5,712 nucleotides of DNA from an uncultured Bacillota bacterium (GTDB lineage Bacteria; Bacillota; Dehalobacteriia; UBA7702): assembly GCA_902766525.1 (NCBI GenBank), contig CACXDX010000076.1, positions 1-5,712 on the forward strand, in the 5' to 3' direction. The notes under the pieces were generated by a model that had not been told where the DNA came from, made no database searches, and saw only the letters and a program-made list of their open reading frames with translations. Numbering within the stretch: the stretch's first letter is position 1; each line of letters opens with the position of its first letter. Both the position numbers and the translations under genes were made by a program. Positions 1 to 5,712 of the stretch are shown in pieces.

Positions 1-145
1 ATTAAAAATAATTACTTTTAATTATTTATCATTTGCCCGAAAAACGATCGACCGTTCCCGGCCGAAAGAGTCCTTTCCGGTTTTATCCCTTCCCTCGCAG
101 CGTCTCTTTCCGCTTATCCCCCGATCTGCCGTTTTTCCGAGCGGC
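1..145. other. Left-edge intergenic stretch without a recognised gene
   Basis: No supported coding region is seen here; an open plus-strand frame starting at 33 runs into the antisense of the activator gene and has no family resemblance. The first 35 bases are almost pure A+T, unlike the rest of the window, and change abruptly to GC-rich sequence. A near-palindrome AACGATCGACCGTT (43-56, one mismatched pair on each side of the centre) and a short GCCG/CGGC stem (128-131 with 142-145) are present. I found no -24/-12 promoter and no riboswitch or tRNA I could name. Confidence 0.5.
6..27. repeat. AT-only inverted repeat
   Basis: AAATAATTA (6-14) and TAATTATTT (19-27) are perfect reverse complements separated by CTTT. 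The stem contains only A-T pairs, so it is weak as RNA structure. It could be an operator or part of an AT-rich promoter region for a gene left of the window, or chance in AT-rich sequence. Confidence 0.4.
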
Positions 146-171
146 AAAAAAGAGCGGAGATTACTCCGCTC
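146..171 (-). terminator. Intrinsic terminator after the sigma-54 activator
   Basis: On the minus strand GAGCGGAG (171-164), loop TAAT, CTCCGCTC (159-152) form a perfect 8-base GC-rich stem, followed directly by six T (151-146). It starts 24 bases after the TAA stop of the activator. A textbook rho-independent terminator, so the activator should be the last gene of its transcript. Confidence 0.93.
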
Positions 172-195
172 CCCAAAAGCACCGAAGGAAAAGTT

Positions 196-1596
196 TTATT
201 TCAATCCGTATTTTTTTACCCGATAGACCAGCGCCTGACGGGGCATACCCAAAGCTCTGGCAGCAGCGGCCATGTTGCCCTTGGCGTCCCGCAGGGCGGC
301 GGCGATCTCCTCGCGTTCCTTATCGCGGATGGATTCCATCACGGTCTTCCCCGTTTCACCGGCAGTGACGGGAACAAGCGGGGGAACGTCGTCGACAGCG
401 CTTTCCGCGGTGACAAATTCTTCCTCAAAGAGATAAGTCGGCAAGGCGCTGAAACTGATCCCCTGACCGTTTTCGGTAAAATTCATCGCCGACTCGATGG
501 CGTGCTTCAGCTGCCGCACATTACCGGGCCAGGGAAAACTTTGGAAAAATTCCATCACATCATCACCGACGCCGATGACGTTTTTTTGAAAGCGCCGATT
601 GTAACGGGAGATGAAGTGATCCACCAGCAGAGGGATATCTTCCCGCCGTTCCATCAGGGAGGGAATACGGATATAGACGACGGAGAGACGATAAAAGAGA
701 TCGCGGCGCAGCGTTCCCCGTTCCACGGCGGCCTGGGGCAGCTCATTGCTGCTGCTGATCACACGGACGTCGATGGCCTCGCCTTTGCCGGAACCGAGTT
801 TATAGACGGTTTTTTCTTCCAAAACCCGAAGCAGCTTGGCCTGGGAGGAAAGAGGCATGGCATTCATTTCATCCAGGAAGAGCGTTCCGCCCTTGGCCTG
901 AAGAAAGAGACCTTCTCTCTCCACGGCGCCGGTATAAACGCCCTTGGTGGTGCCGAAAAGGATTCCCTCCAAAAGATTTTCGGGAATGGCGGCACAGTTC
1001 ACGGCCAGAAAGGGGCCGTTCTTGCGGTCGCTGTTCATGTGGATGGTGCGGGCAAAAACCTCTTTGCCCGTACCGGTAGCGCCGACGAGCATCACCGCCG
1101 AACTGCTCTTCGCAGCCTTCATCGCCGTCCGCCGGCATTCCTCGAAAACGGCGCTGTTGCCGATGAGGGATATATCCGGGGAGGATTTCACCGTCGGCCG
1201 TTTTTTCACGGGAGCGTCACCCACCGCGGATGCCCCGCCTTCTCTTTTGATGATGAGGTAAGCGCCGACCAGGCGATCGTCATCATAGAGAGGGTAGGCC
1301 GTGCAGGCGCAGCTGATTTCTTTCTCCCCCAAACGATAGCTGAAATTTTCTTCCCTTATGACCTTCCGCTCCCTGATCGCCCTCATGATCGGGCTGTCCT
1401 GGGGATCAAAGTCAAAGAGATCCATCCGGAAACTGCCGTAGAGCTGATCCCGCTGCAGCGCGTCGCCCTCGGCCATGACTTTATTCAAATAAACGATACG
1501 TCCCCGCAGGTCGCAGACGCAAACACCGTCGCTGATGGCGTCAAAGATCTCGGCGCTGACGTTATCGATGGCAAAAAGACCGTTGGTGAATGGCAT
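196..1596 (-). CDS. PAS-domain sigma-54-dependent transcriptional activator (RocR-like)
   Basis: This is a cytoplasmic bacterial enhancer-binding protein: bound upstream of a -24/-12 promoter, it uses ATP to open sigma-54 RNA polymerase complexes. It has 466 residues, normal for a PAS-AAA+-HTH layout. A PAS sensor is at about 12-118 (DGVCVCDLRGRIVYLN; ends GAYLIIKRE). The AAA+ domain is about 142-372: Walker A GATGTGKE 172-179, sigma-54 contact loop GVYTGA 219-224 (usual form GAFTGA), Walker B TLFLDEMNAM 238-247, arginine-finger region RRDLFYRL 297-304, sensor II WPGNVRQLKHAIE 356-368. A Fis-type helix-turn-helix closes the protein (about 428-464, GNMAAAARALGMPRQALVYR). There is no phosphoreceiver domain, so control is probably by a ligand or redox cue sensed by PAS. 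LFGTTKG and the LDE-N-M pattern resemble RocR/BkdR amino-acid catabolism activators; the actual signal is unknown. The start is supported by AGAGGTGA four bases upstream (1608-1601). No clear promoter is visible between the upstream terminator and this site. Confidence 0.95.
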   Translation of the reverse strand: MPFTNGLFAIDNVSAEIFDAISDGVCVCDLRGRIVYLNKVMAEGDALQRDQLYGSFRMDLFDFDPQDSPIMRAIRERKVIREENFSYRLGEKEISCACTAYPLYDDDRLVGAYLIIKREGGASAVGDAPVKKRPTVKSSPDISLIGNSAVFEECRRTAMKAAKSSSAVMLVGATGTGKEVFARTIHMNSDRKNGPFLAVNCAAIPENLLEGILFGTTKGVYTGAVEREGLFLQAKGGTLFLDEMNAMPLSSQAKLLRVLEEKTVYKLGSGKGEAIDVRVISSSNELPQAAVERGTLRRDLFYRLSVVYIRIPSLMERREDIPLLVDHFISRYNRRFQKNVIGVGDDVMEFFQSFPWPGNVRQLKHAIESAMNFTENGQGISFSALPTYLFEEEFVTAESAVDDVPPLVPVTAGETGKTVMESIRDKEREEIAAALRDAKGNMAAAARALGMPRQALVYRVKKYGLK

Positions 1597-1600
1597 GGGC

Positions 1601-1608
1601 TCACCTCT
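1601..1608 (-). promoter_or_regulatory. Ribosome binding site of the sigma-54 activator
   Basis: On the minus strand AGAGGTGA (1608-1601) is followed by four bases and the ATG at 1596, placing the AGG core seven bases from the start. This supports 1596 over any internal methionine, such as the one at residue 41 inside the PAS domain. Confidence 0.75.
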
Positions 1609-1638
1609 TTTCCGTAAAACCGATCCCGGCTTTCAGCG

Positions 1639-1708
1639 TAACGAAAGGTTTTTAAAAAAGCGCCGCTCCGCGGAGATCCCTCTCCGGCAATATGCGGCGC
1701 TTTCGTTA
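1639..1708. repeat. Outer inverted repeat enclosing the terminator
   Basis: TAACGAAAG (1639-1647) is the exact reverse complement of CTTTCGTTA (1700-1708). These 9-base arms flank the terminator. The left-hand arm in the RNA overlaps the terminator stem by four bases (AAAG), which could pair with either of two CTTT partners. In the transcript the outer pairing would only be possible if RNA polymerase read past the T-run. The alternative is that the arms are DNA-binding half-sites or a duplicated fragment. Confidence 0.55.
1654..1703 (-). terminator. Intrinsic terminator after the foldase gene
   Basis: On the minus strand the arms AAAGCGCCGC (1703-1694) and GCGGCGCTTT (1666-1657) pair perfectly over 10 bases. 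A run of six T (1659-1654) begins within and extends past the second arm. The 27-base interior forms its own 6-base stem, CGGAGA/TCTCCG (1671-1676 with 1681-1686), so the hairpin is long and asymmetrically bulged. It starts 13 bases after the foldase stop codon. The plus strand has no T-run after the stem, so it should act in one direction only. Confidence 0.92.
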
Positions 1709-1716
1709 AGTTCGGA

Positions 1717-2880
1717 TCATTCCGTCGCTTCCGACGATCCCTCAGCCGCTTCCTCATCGGCGGCGGCATCCGCGGAATCGCTTTCTTCGGCGGCTTCTTC
1801 GGCGTCACCGTTATCGGCGGCGGCTTCGTCCTCTTCCTTACCGGCATTTTCTCCGAAATTGATCACGATTTCCGATTCTTCCTCGAATTTCTGCATATAT
1901 TCGCTGACCAGCGTCTGTTCCTGATCTTCAAGGAGATCCGATTTGATCTTTTCCGTGAGCTGATCGAAATCATGATCCGCATCCTGGATCCCGGTGCAGA
2001 GAATGATATGATAACCGTAGGAACTCTTCACCGGTTCCTTCGTATATTCATCCACCGCTTTCAAAGCGAAGGAAGCGTCGGTAAATTCCTGAACGTAGGA
2101 GCTTTCCGCGGCGGTAAAGGCATCCCCCAGCGCGCCGCCGTTTTCGGCGGAACCCGTATCATCGGAATTTTCCTTGGCCAGCTTCGCGAAATCGGCGCCT
2201 TCATCCAATTGCTTGATCAGGTCTTTGGCTTCGGCTTCGGCGGCGGCCCATTCCTCATCGGTATAGACGGTATTGCCGCTTTCATCGGTTTCCGCTTCTC
2301 TGCCGTCGGCGACTTCGGGAGAAACGAGAATATGGGAAACGGTGCGGGTATCATAATTCTCCGGCGCTTCCTCGTATTTCGCCTTCACTTCATCGTCGCT
2401 GACGTCGATGCCGTTCTTGTCCAGCAAAAACTCGCCGAGTTTTTCCGAGTAAAGATCGGAGCAGAGCACCGTGCGCAGGGTATCTTCTCCCAATCCGTAA
2501 GAGGACTTGATCGTGGCGATACTTTCCTTGTATTCGCTTTCCGAGGTCACGCCCAGCATCTGATAGACGTATTCGTCGATTTCCTTGTCACTCGGCAGAC
2601 AGTCCTCTTTGGCGCAGGCCTGCTTCAGCTCTTCCATATAGATGAGTTCCTGAATGGCCTGGGTCTTGACGGATTCGCTCATGGCCTCATCCAAAGTAAA
2701 GGACATACCGTAGGAGGAATACATATATTCCATCTGAGCAAGTTCATAACTGACATATTCACCGTAGGCGGCTTGGGAGATCTCTTCCCCGTTGACCGTA
2801 GCCACCGGTTCCTCACCGCAGCCGCAAAGAGCGAAAGCGAAAACCGCAGCGAACAACAGCGCAATCAATTTCTTTTTCAT
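1717..2880 (-). CDS. Lipoprotein peptidyl-prolyl isomerase (PrsA/PpiC parvulin-type foldase)
   Basis: This is an extracytoplasmic foldase that speeds cis-trans isomerisation at prolines while secreted proteins fold, anchored to the outer face of the cytoplasmic membrane by a lipid. It has 387 residues from the chosen ATG. A lipoprotein signal peptide starts MKKKLIALLF and ends in the lipobox LCGC, with lipidated Cys21. A SurA-like N-terminal chaperone region follows (about 26-150, opening VATVNGEEIS). The parvulin domain spans about 178-297, with VSHILVSPE (His183), NGGALGDAF and SYGYHIILC (His291) as its conserved landmarks. An acidic stretch of about 25 residues (190-214) separates the first strand from the first helix of that domain. 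Residues 347-387 form an Ala/Glu/Asp tail with 18 acidic residues out of 41, probably disordered. It sits 104 bases after mfd but has its own promoter, and a strong terminator begins 13 bases after the stop. The closest named relative is PrsA; orthology cannot be proved from sequence alone. Confidence 0.95.
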   Translation of the reverse strand: MKKKLIALLFAAVFAFALCGCGEEPVATVNGEEISQAAYGEYVSYELAQMEYMYSSYGMSFTLDEAMSESVKTQAIQELIYMEELKQACAKEDCLPSDKEIDEYVYQMLGVTSESEYKESIATIKSSYGLGEDTLRTVLCSDLYSEKLGEFLLDKNGIDVSDDEVKAKYEEAPENYDTRTVSHILVSPEVADGREAETDESGNTVYTDEEWAAAEAEAKDLIKQLDEGADFAKLAKENSDDTGSAENGGALGDAFTAAESSYVQEFTDASFALKAVDEYTKEPVKSSYGYHIILCTGIQDADHDFDQLTEKIKSDLLEDQEQTLVSEYMQKFEEESEIVINFGENAGKEEDEAAADNGDAEEAAEESDSADAAADEEAAEGSSEATE

Positions 2881-2891
2881 ATGGTTTAAAA

Positions 2892-2900
2892 TCCACCTTT
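2892..2900 (-). promoter_or_regulatory. Ribosome binding site that sets the foldase start
   Basis: On the minus strand AAAGGTGGA (2900-2892) lies 11 bases before the ATG at 2880. It matches the anti-Shine-Dalgarno well. The longer in-frame reading from the ATG at 2934 has no comparable site ahead of it and would put 18 non-hydrophobic residues in front of the signal peptide, so 2880 is preferred. Confidence 0.8.
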
Positions 2901-2922
2901 CACTATCATTCCATAATGTTTT

Positions 2923-2951
2923 ATTATACAGCATTTCTTCGTTGAATTCAA
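2923..2951 (-). promoter_or_regulatory. Sigma-A type promoter of the foldase gene
   Basis: Read on the minus strand, the -35 box TTGAAT (2951-2946) is followed by a 17-base spacer and a perfect -10 box TATAAT (2928-2923). Transcription should begin near 2916, giving a leader of about 36 bases before the ATG at 2880. The in-frame ATG at 2934 lies inside this promoter, upstream of the expected start of transcription, which argues against it as the gene's start codon. I see no intrinsic terminator between the mfd stop and this promoter, so read-through from mfd could add to expression. Confidence 0.82.
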
Positions 2952-2952
2952 C
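2941..2952. repeat. Perfect 12-base palindrome over the -35 box
   Basis: GTTGAATTCAAC is identical to its reverse complement and contains the whole -35 hexamer of the foldase promoter (2946-2951). The symmetry stops exactly at 12 bases: 2940 and 2953 do not match. A palindrome at this position is where a dimeric repressor would block RNA polymerase. That is inference, and I do not recognise it as the site of a known regulator. Confidence 0.6.
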
Positions 2953-2984
2953 TGCTGCATCGAATTTTCCCCAAAATACCTTTT

Positions 2985-5712
2985 TTATTTTTGGCTCGCC
3001 GTCTCTTCCGCCTTTTCCCGCTCTTTCGCCTCATCGTTTTTCCCCTTTCGGCACTGAGCCAGAAAAGTCAGAACCTTCAGGGTAAAAATCAAGGCCTTGT
3101 CGTTGTCGAGACGTCCGGTACGGATCATCATGACCAGCTCTCCGGTCATGGAGAATTCAAAACGGCGGCCGAATTTCTTCATCAGCGCGGAAATATCCTC
3201 ACCGTCGATGGCATTGAGCCGGCGGAAAACAAGGCGGAACTCACGGGGCGTCTGAGTCACGGCGGTGATACCGAGCTCGCCGACGAGCAGCTTCAAACGG
3301 ATCACCAAAAACAAGCGGTATACCGGATCGGGGACGGAACCGAAACGGTCCTCCGTTTCCTCCATGCAGCGTTTCAGATCGGCGACATTGTCGATCTCGG
3401 CGATCTCTTTATAAACAGAGAGTTTCGTATCATCGTCGCCGACGTAATCTTCGGGCAGATAAGCGGAGCTCAAAATATCGATGGGGATCTCCTCTTTGGG
3501 CTTGGCCGCGGCTTCGCCGCTGAGACGGCGGACCTCCTCATCGATGAGACGGCAGTACATATCAAATCCCACCGAGGCAATATGACCGTGCTGTTCCGCG
3601 CCGAGCAGATTGCCGGCGCCGCGGATCTCCATATCCCGCATGGCGATCTTAAAACCGCTGCCCAGATCCGTATAATCCCTGATCGCCGCCAGACGCTTCT
3701 GAGCCGGAGTATTGAGCAGCTTGCCCCGGGGATAGAAGAAATAGGCAAAAGCCTGCTGGCGGCCGCGGCCGACGCGGCCTCTCAGCTGATACATCTGGGA
3801 GAGACCGTAACGATCCGCCTCATCAACGATGAGGGTATTGACATTGGAGAGATCGATACCGGATTCGACGATGGTGGTACAGAGCAGGATATCACCGTCG
3901 CCCGCCATAAAATCCATCATCGTATTTTCCAGCTGACGTTCGGACATCCGTCCGTGCCCGACGAGGATGCGGGCGTCGGGAACGAAACTTTTGATCGCCG
4001 CCGCCACGGAGGAGAGATCCTCGATGCGGTTATGCACGTAATAGACCTGACCGCCGCGCTCGATCTCCCGGCGCAGCGCCTCCCGAACCATCATGGCCTG
4101 ATATTCCATCACATAGGTCTTCACCGGCCGCCGAAAACGCGGCGGCGTCTCAATGATGCTGATATCTCTGACGCCGACGAGGGACATATGCAGCGTACGC
4201 GGGATCGGTGTCGCCGACATCGCCAAAATATCGATATTCTTTTTCAGCGCTTTGATTTTTTCCTTCTGACCGACGCCGAAACGTTGTTCCTCATCGATGA
4301 TCAGGAGACCGAGATCTTTGAAAACGACGCTTTCGTTGAACACTTTATGGGTGCCGATCACGATATCAATGCGGCCGTCGGCAAGGCCTTCTTTGACGAG
4401 CTTCTGCTCTTTTCCGCTCTTCATGCGGCTTAAAACGCCGATCCTGACGCCGAAACGATCCAGCCGTTCATGGAAGGTGCGTTCATGCTGCTGAGCGAGG
4501 ACCGTCGTCGGCACGAGGATCACCACCTGCTTGCCGTCGTAGACGGCTTTAAAAGCCGCGCGCAGCGCCACCTCGGTCTTACCGTAGCCGACGTCACCGC
4601 AGAGCAGGCGATCCATGGGACGGGGTTTCTCCATATCGGCCTTGATCTCGGCAATGGCGTCGCTCTGATCCGGCGTCTCTTCAAAAAGGAAATCCTCTTC
4701 CATCTCCCGCTGCCATTCACTGTCGGGAGAGAAGGCGAAGCCCTGTTCTTTGCTGCGGGCAGCATAGAGGCGAAGCAATTCCTCGGCCATTTCCCGAACG
4801 GAATCCCTCACCTTTTCTCTGGCTTTTTTCCATTCCTTACCGCCGAGCCGGTTGACTCTCGGCGCGGCGTCGCCTTCGCTGCCGATGTATTTTTGCAGCA
4901 GATCGATCTGATCCGTGGGAATGTAGAGCTTATCGCTGCCGCCGTAGCTGATCAGCAGATAATCCCGTTCCGTCTCATCGACGCGCAGACGTTCCATCCC
5001 CATATAGCGGCCGATGCCGTGGGTGTCGTGGACGACGTAATCACCGACGTGAAGATCGACAAAAGTCGTCAATCCGCCTTTTTTCTTTTTCCGCCGCGGC
5101 TTCGTCTTCTCCCGGGCGGGCGATACGCCGAGATCGGCTTCGGCGATGAAACAGACGTACCGGGAAGGAACTTCCAGACTCTTTTGCAGCGGAAAGGAAA
5201 CGACACGGCTCTGCTTCAGCTCAAGCAGCTCGATGAGTCCTTCCGCTTTCTTTCTGCCGTTTTCATCCGCGGCGCAAAAAATGAGCTCACGGTTTTTATT
5301 TAATTCAATGAGTTCCTCGCTGCGTTCCTCCGCGGGACGATAAAAGGAAAAATCCCTGAGACCGATATCTTCAACGACGTCGCAATCGAGCCCCGTCGGC
5401 AGCCGCAGATAGGAAAAAAGCAGCGGCCGGCGGCGATTCAACGCGTCAAATACCCGCTCCCTGTCACGAAACATCTCTGCGTAAGCAGGCAGGATATCAC
5501 CGGCCTCATAAAGTTCGGAGAGAAGAGATAAGAGCTCCCGGTCTTCCTTCTCCATATCGGAACCGATCAGCGCCGGTTCCTCCATAATCACGAGACCGTC
5601 ATCATTCAGATAATCTTCGATATAGGCCTCCTCAAAAAAATAGGGAAGCAGCTGTTCGCAGATGTCGGGGAAGGCGTCCTCCTCAACGTAGGTCAGAAGA
5701 CGCTCGCTTTTC
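2985..5712 (-). CDS. mfd: Transcription-repair coupling factor Mfd (5' end outside window)
   Basis: Mfd is a cytoplasmic ATP-driven DNA translocase that pushes stalled RNA polymerase off damaged DNA and recruits UvrA for nucleotide excision repair. The frame is open to the window edge: 908 residues are visible, against about 1150 in the family, so roughly 250 N-terminal residues (the UvrB-like part and most of the UvrA-binding part) are missing. Counting from the first visible residue: the RNA polymerase interaction domain is about 212-277 (VGDYVVHDTHGIGRY), after a basic linker PRRKKKKGG. Walker A GDVGYGKTE is 372-380 (4572-4598), the DEEQ box 473-476 (4284-4295), SATPIPR 499-505, motif V TTIVESGID from 612, and motif VI QLRGRVGRG 642-650 (3762-3788). 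The translocation (TRG) region DLGSGFKIAMRDMEIRGAGN follows, then the C-terminal D7 domain from about 742, and a charged Lys/Glu tail. No catalytic motif is missing. A GTG at 5591 and ATG at 5585 are internal codons, because homologous-looking sequence continues upstream of them. Confidence 0.98.
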   Translation of the reverse strand, partial: KSERLLTYVEEDAFPDICEQLLPYFFEEAYIEDYLNDDGLVIMEEPALIGSDMEKEDRELLSLLSELYEAGDILPAYAEMFRDRERVFDALNRRRPLLFSYLRLPTGLDCDVVEDIGLRDFSFYRPAEERSEELIELNKNRELIFCAADENGRKKAEGLIELLELKQSRVVSFPLQKSLEVPSRYVCFIAEADLGVSPAREKTKPRRKKKKGGLTTFVDLHVGDYVVHDTHGIGRYMGMERLRVDETERDYLLISYGGSDKLYIPTDQIDLLQKYIGSEGDAAPRVNRLGGKEWKKAREKVRDSVREMAEELLRLYAARSKEQGFAFSPDSEWQREMEEDFLFEETPDQSDAIAEIKADMEKPRPMDRLLCGDVGYGKTEVALRAAFKAVYDGKQVVILVPTTVLAQQHERTFHERLDRFGVRIGVLSRMKSGKEQKLVKEGLADGRIDIVIGTHKVFNESVVFKDLGLLIIDEEQRFGVGQKEKIKALKKNIDILAMSATPIPRTLHMSLVGVRDISIIETPPRFRRPVKTYVMEYQAMMVREALRREIERGGQVYYVHNRIEDLSSVAAAIKSFVPDARILVGHGRMSERQLENTMMDFMAGDGDILLCTTIVESGIDLSNVNTLIVDEADRYGLSQMYQLRGRVGRGRQQAFAYFFYPRGKLLNTPAQKRLAAIRDYTDLGSGFKIAMRDMEIRGAGNLLGAEQHGHIASVGFDMYCRLIDEEVRRLSGEAAAKPKEEIPIDILSSAYLPEDYVGDDDTKLSVYKEIAEIDNVADLKRCMEETEDRFGSVPDPVYRLFLVIRLKLLVGELGITAVTQTPREFRLVFRRLNAIDGEDISALMKKFGRRFEFSMTGELVMMIRTGRLDNDKALIFTLKVLTFLAQCRKGKNDEAKEREKAEETASQK

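Noticed and set aside
36..145. Riboswitch or small RNA in the left intergenic stretch
   Set aside because: Several short GC stems can be drawn on the minus strand, but none matches the conserved core of a riboswitch class I know, and the stretch lies after a strong terminator.
33..368. 111-residue plus-strand open frame at the left edge as a small gene
   Set aside because: It overlaps a terminator and the conserved helix-turn-helix end of the activator in antisense, is Arg/Pro-rich in the way shadow frames are, and has no ribosome binding site in front.
2881..2934. Longer foldase reading with an 18-residue N-terminal extension from the ATG at 2934
   Set aside because: That ATG lies inside the -35/-10 spacer, has no ribosome binding site and would bury the lipoprotein signal peptide; the ATG at 2880 has AAAGGTGGA ahead of it.
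2965..2980. ATTTT/AAAAT stem after the mfd stop as a terminator
   Set aside because: Only five A-T pairs around a GGGG loop with no T-run after it; far too weak for an intrinsic terminator.
2991..4433. 480-residue plus-strand open frame opposite mfd as a gene
   Set aside because: It is codon-for-codon antisense to conserved Mfd motifs, has no recognisable domain, and is explained by avoidance of TTA, CTA and TCA in mfd.
5078..5093. A-rich run in the Mfd basic linker as a programmed frameshift site
   Set aside because: The A-run and following G are not in the X XXY YYZ register of the zero frame, and the reading frame continues normally through a typical Mfd linker.
5583..5591. GTG at 5591 or ATG at 5585 as the start of a short, truncated Mfd
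   Set aside because: The frame stays open for 40 more codons to the window edge with Mfd-like sequence (FFEEAYIEDYLNDDG before VIMEEP), and Mfd needs about 250 more N-terminal residues.

Overview
The window is an ordinary-looking stretch of bacterial chromosome. All three protein-coding genes lie on the minus strand, so the natural reading direction is right to left. Moderate base composition (a little over half G+C by eye), a lipoprotein foldase of the PrsA/PpiC type, classical sigma-A promoter elements, strong AGGTG ribosome binding sites and a RocR-like sigma-54 activator all suggest an anaerobic member of the Firmicutes (Clostridia or Negativicutes). This placement is inference from style and gene order; nothing here fixes the genus.

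Layout in transcription order. (1) From the right edge to 2985 is the C-terminal three quarters or so of Mfd, the transcription-repair coupling factor; its start lies beyond the window. (2) A 104-base gap carries a very good sigma-A promoter (-35 TTGAAT, 17-base spacer, -10 TATAAT). A perfect 12-base palindrome covers the -35 box. (3) At 2880-1717 is a secreted lipoprotein peptidyl-prolyl isomerase with a parvulin domain and an unusual acidic tail. (4) A strong branched intrinsic terminator follows immediately, nested in a longer inverted repeat. (5) At 1596-196 is a PAS / AAA+ / Fis-type helix-turn-helix activator of sigma-54 RNA polymerase. (6) A second clean intrinsic terminator closes that gene. 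(7) The last ~145 bases at the left edge hold no gene I can support, only an AT-rich inverted repeat and a near-palindrome.

How the genes relate. Mfd frees stalled RNA polymerase from damaged DNA and hands the site to UvrA. The foldase acts outside the membrane on secreted proteins. They share no pathway, but from general knowledge the order mfd then foldase is common in Firmicutes, often followed by spoVT; here the next gene is instead the sigma-54 activator. With a terminator on each side, the activator looks like its own transcription unit. Its target promoter (-24/-12 type) is not visible in this window and is probably outside it.

I do not see a convincing new biological system. The items most worth checking are the paired Cys-x-Cys motifs in the PAS domain, the GVYTGA variant of the sigma-54 contact loop, the alternative hairpins at 1639-1708, and the palindrome over the foldase promoter.
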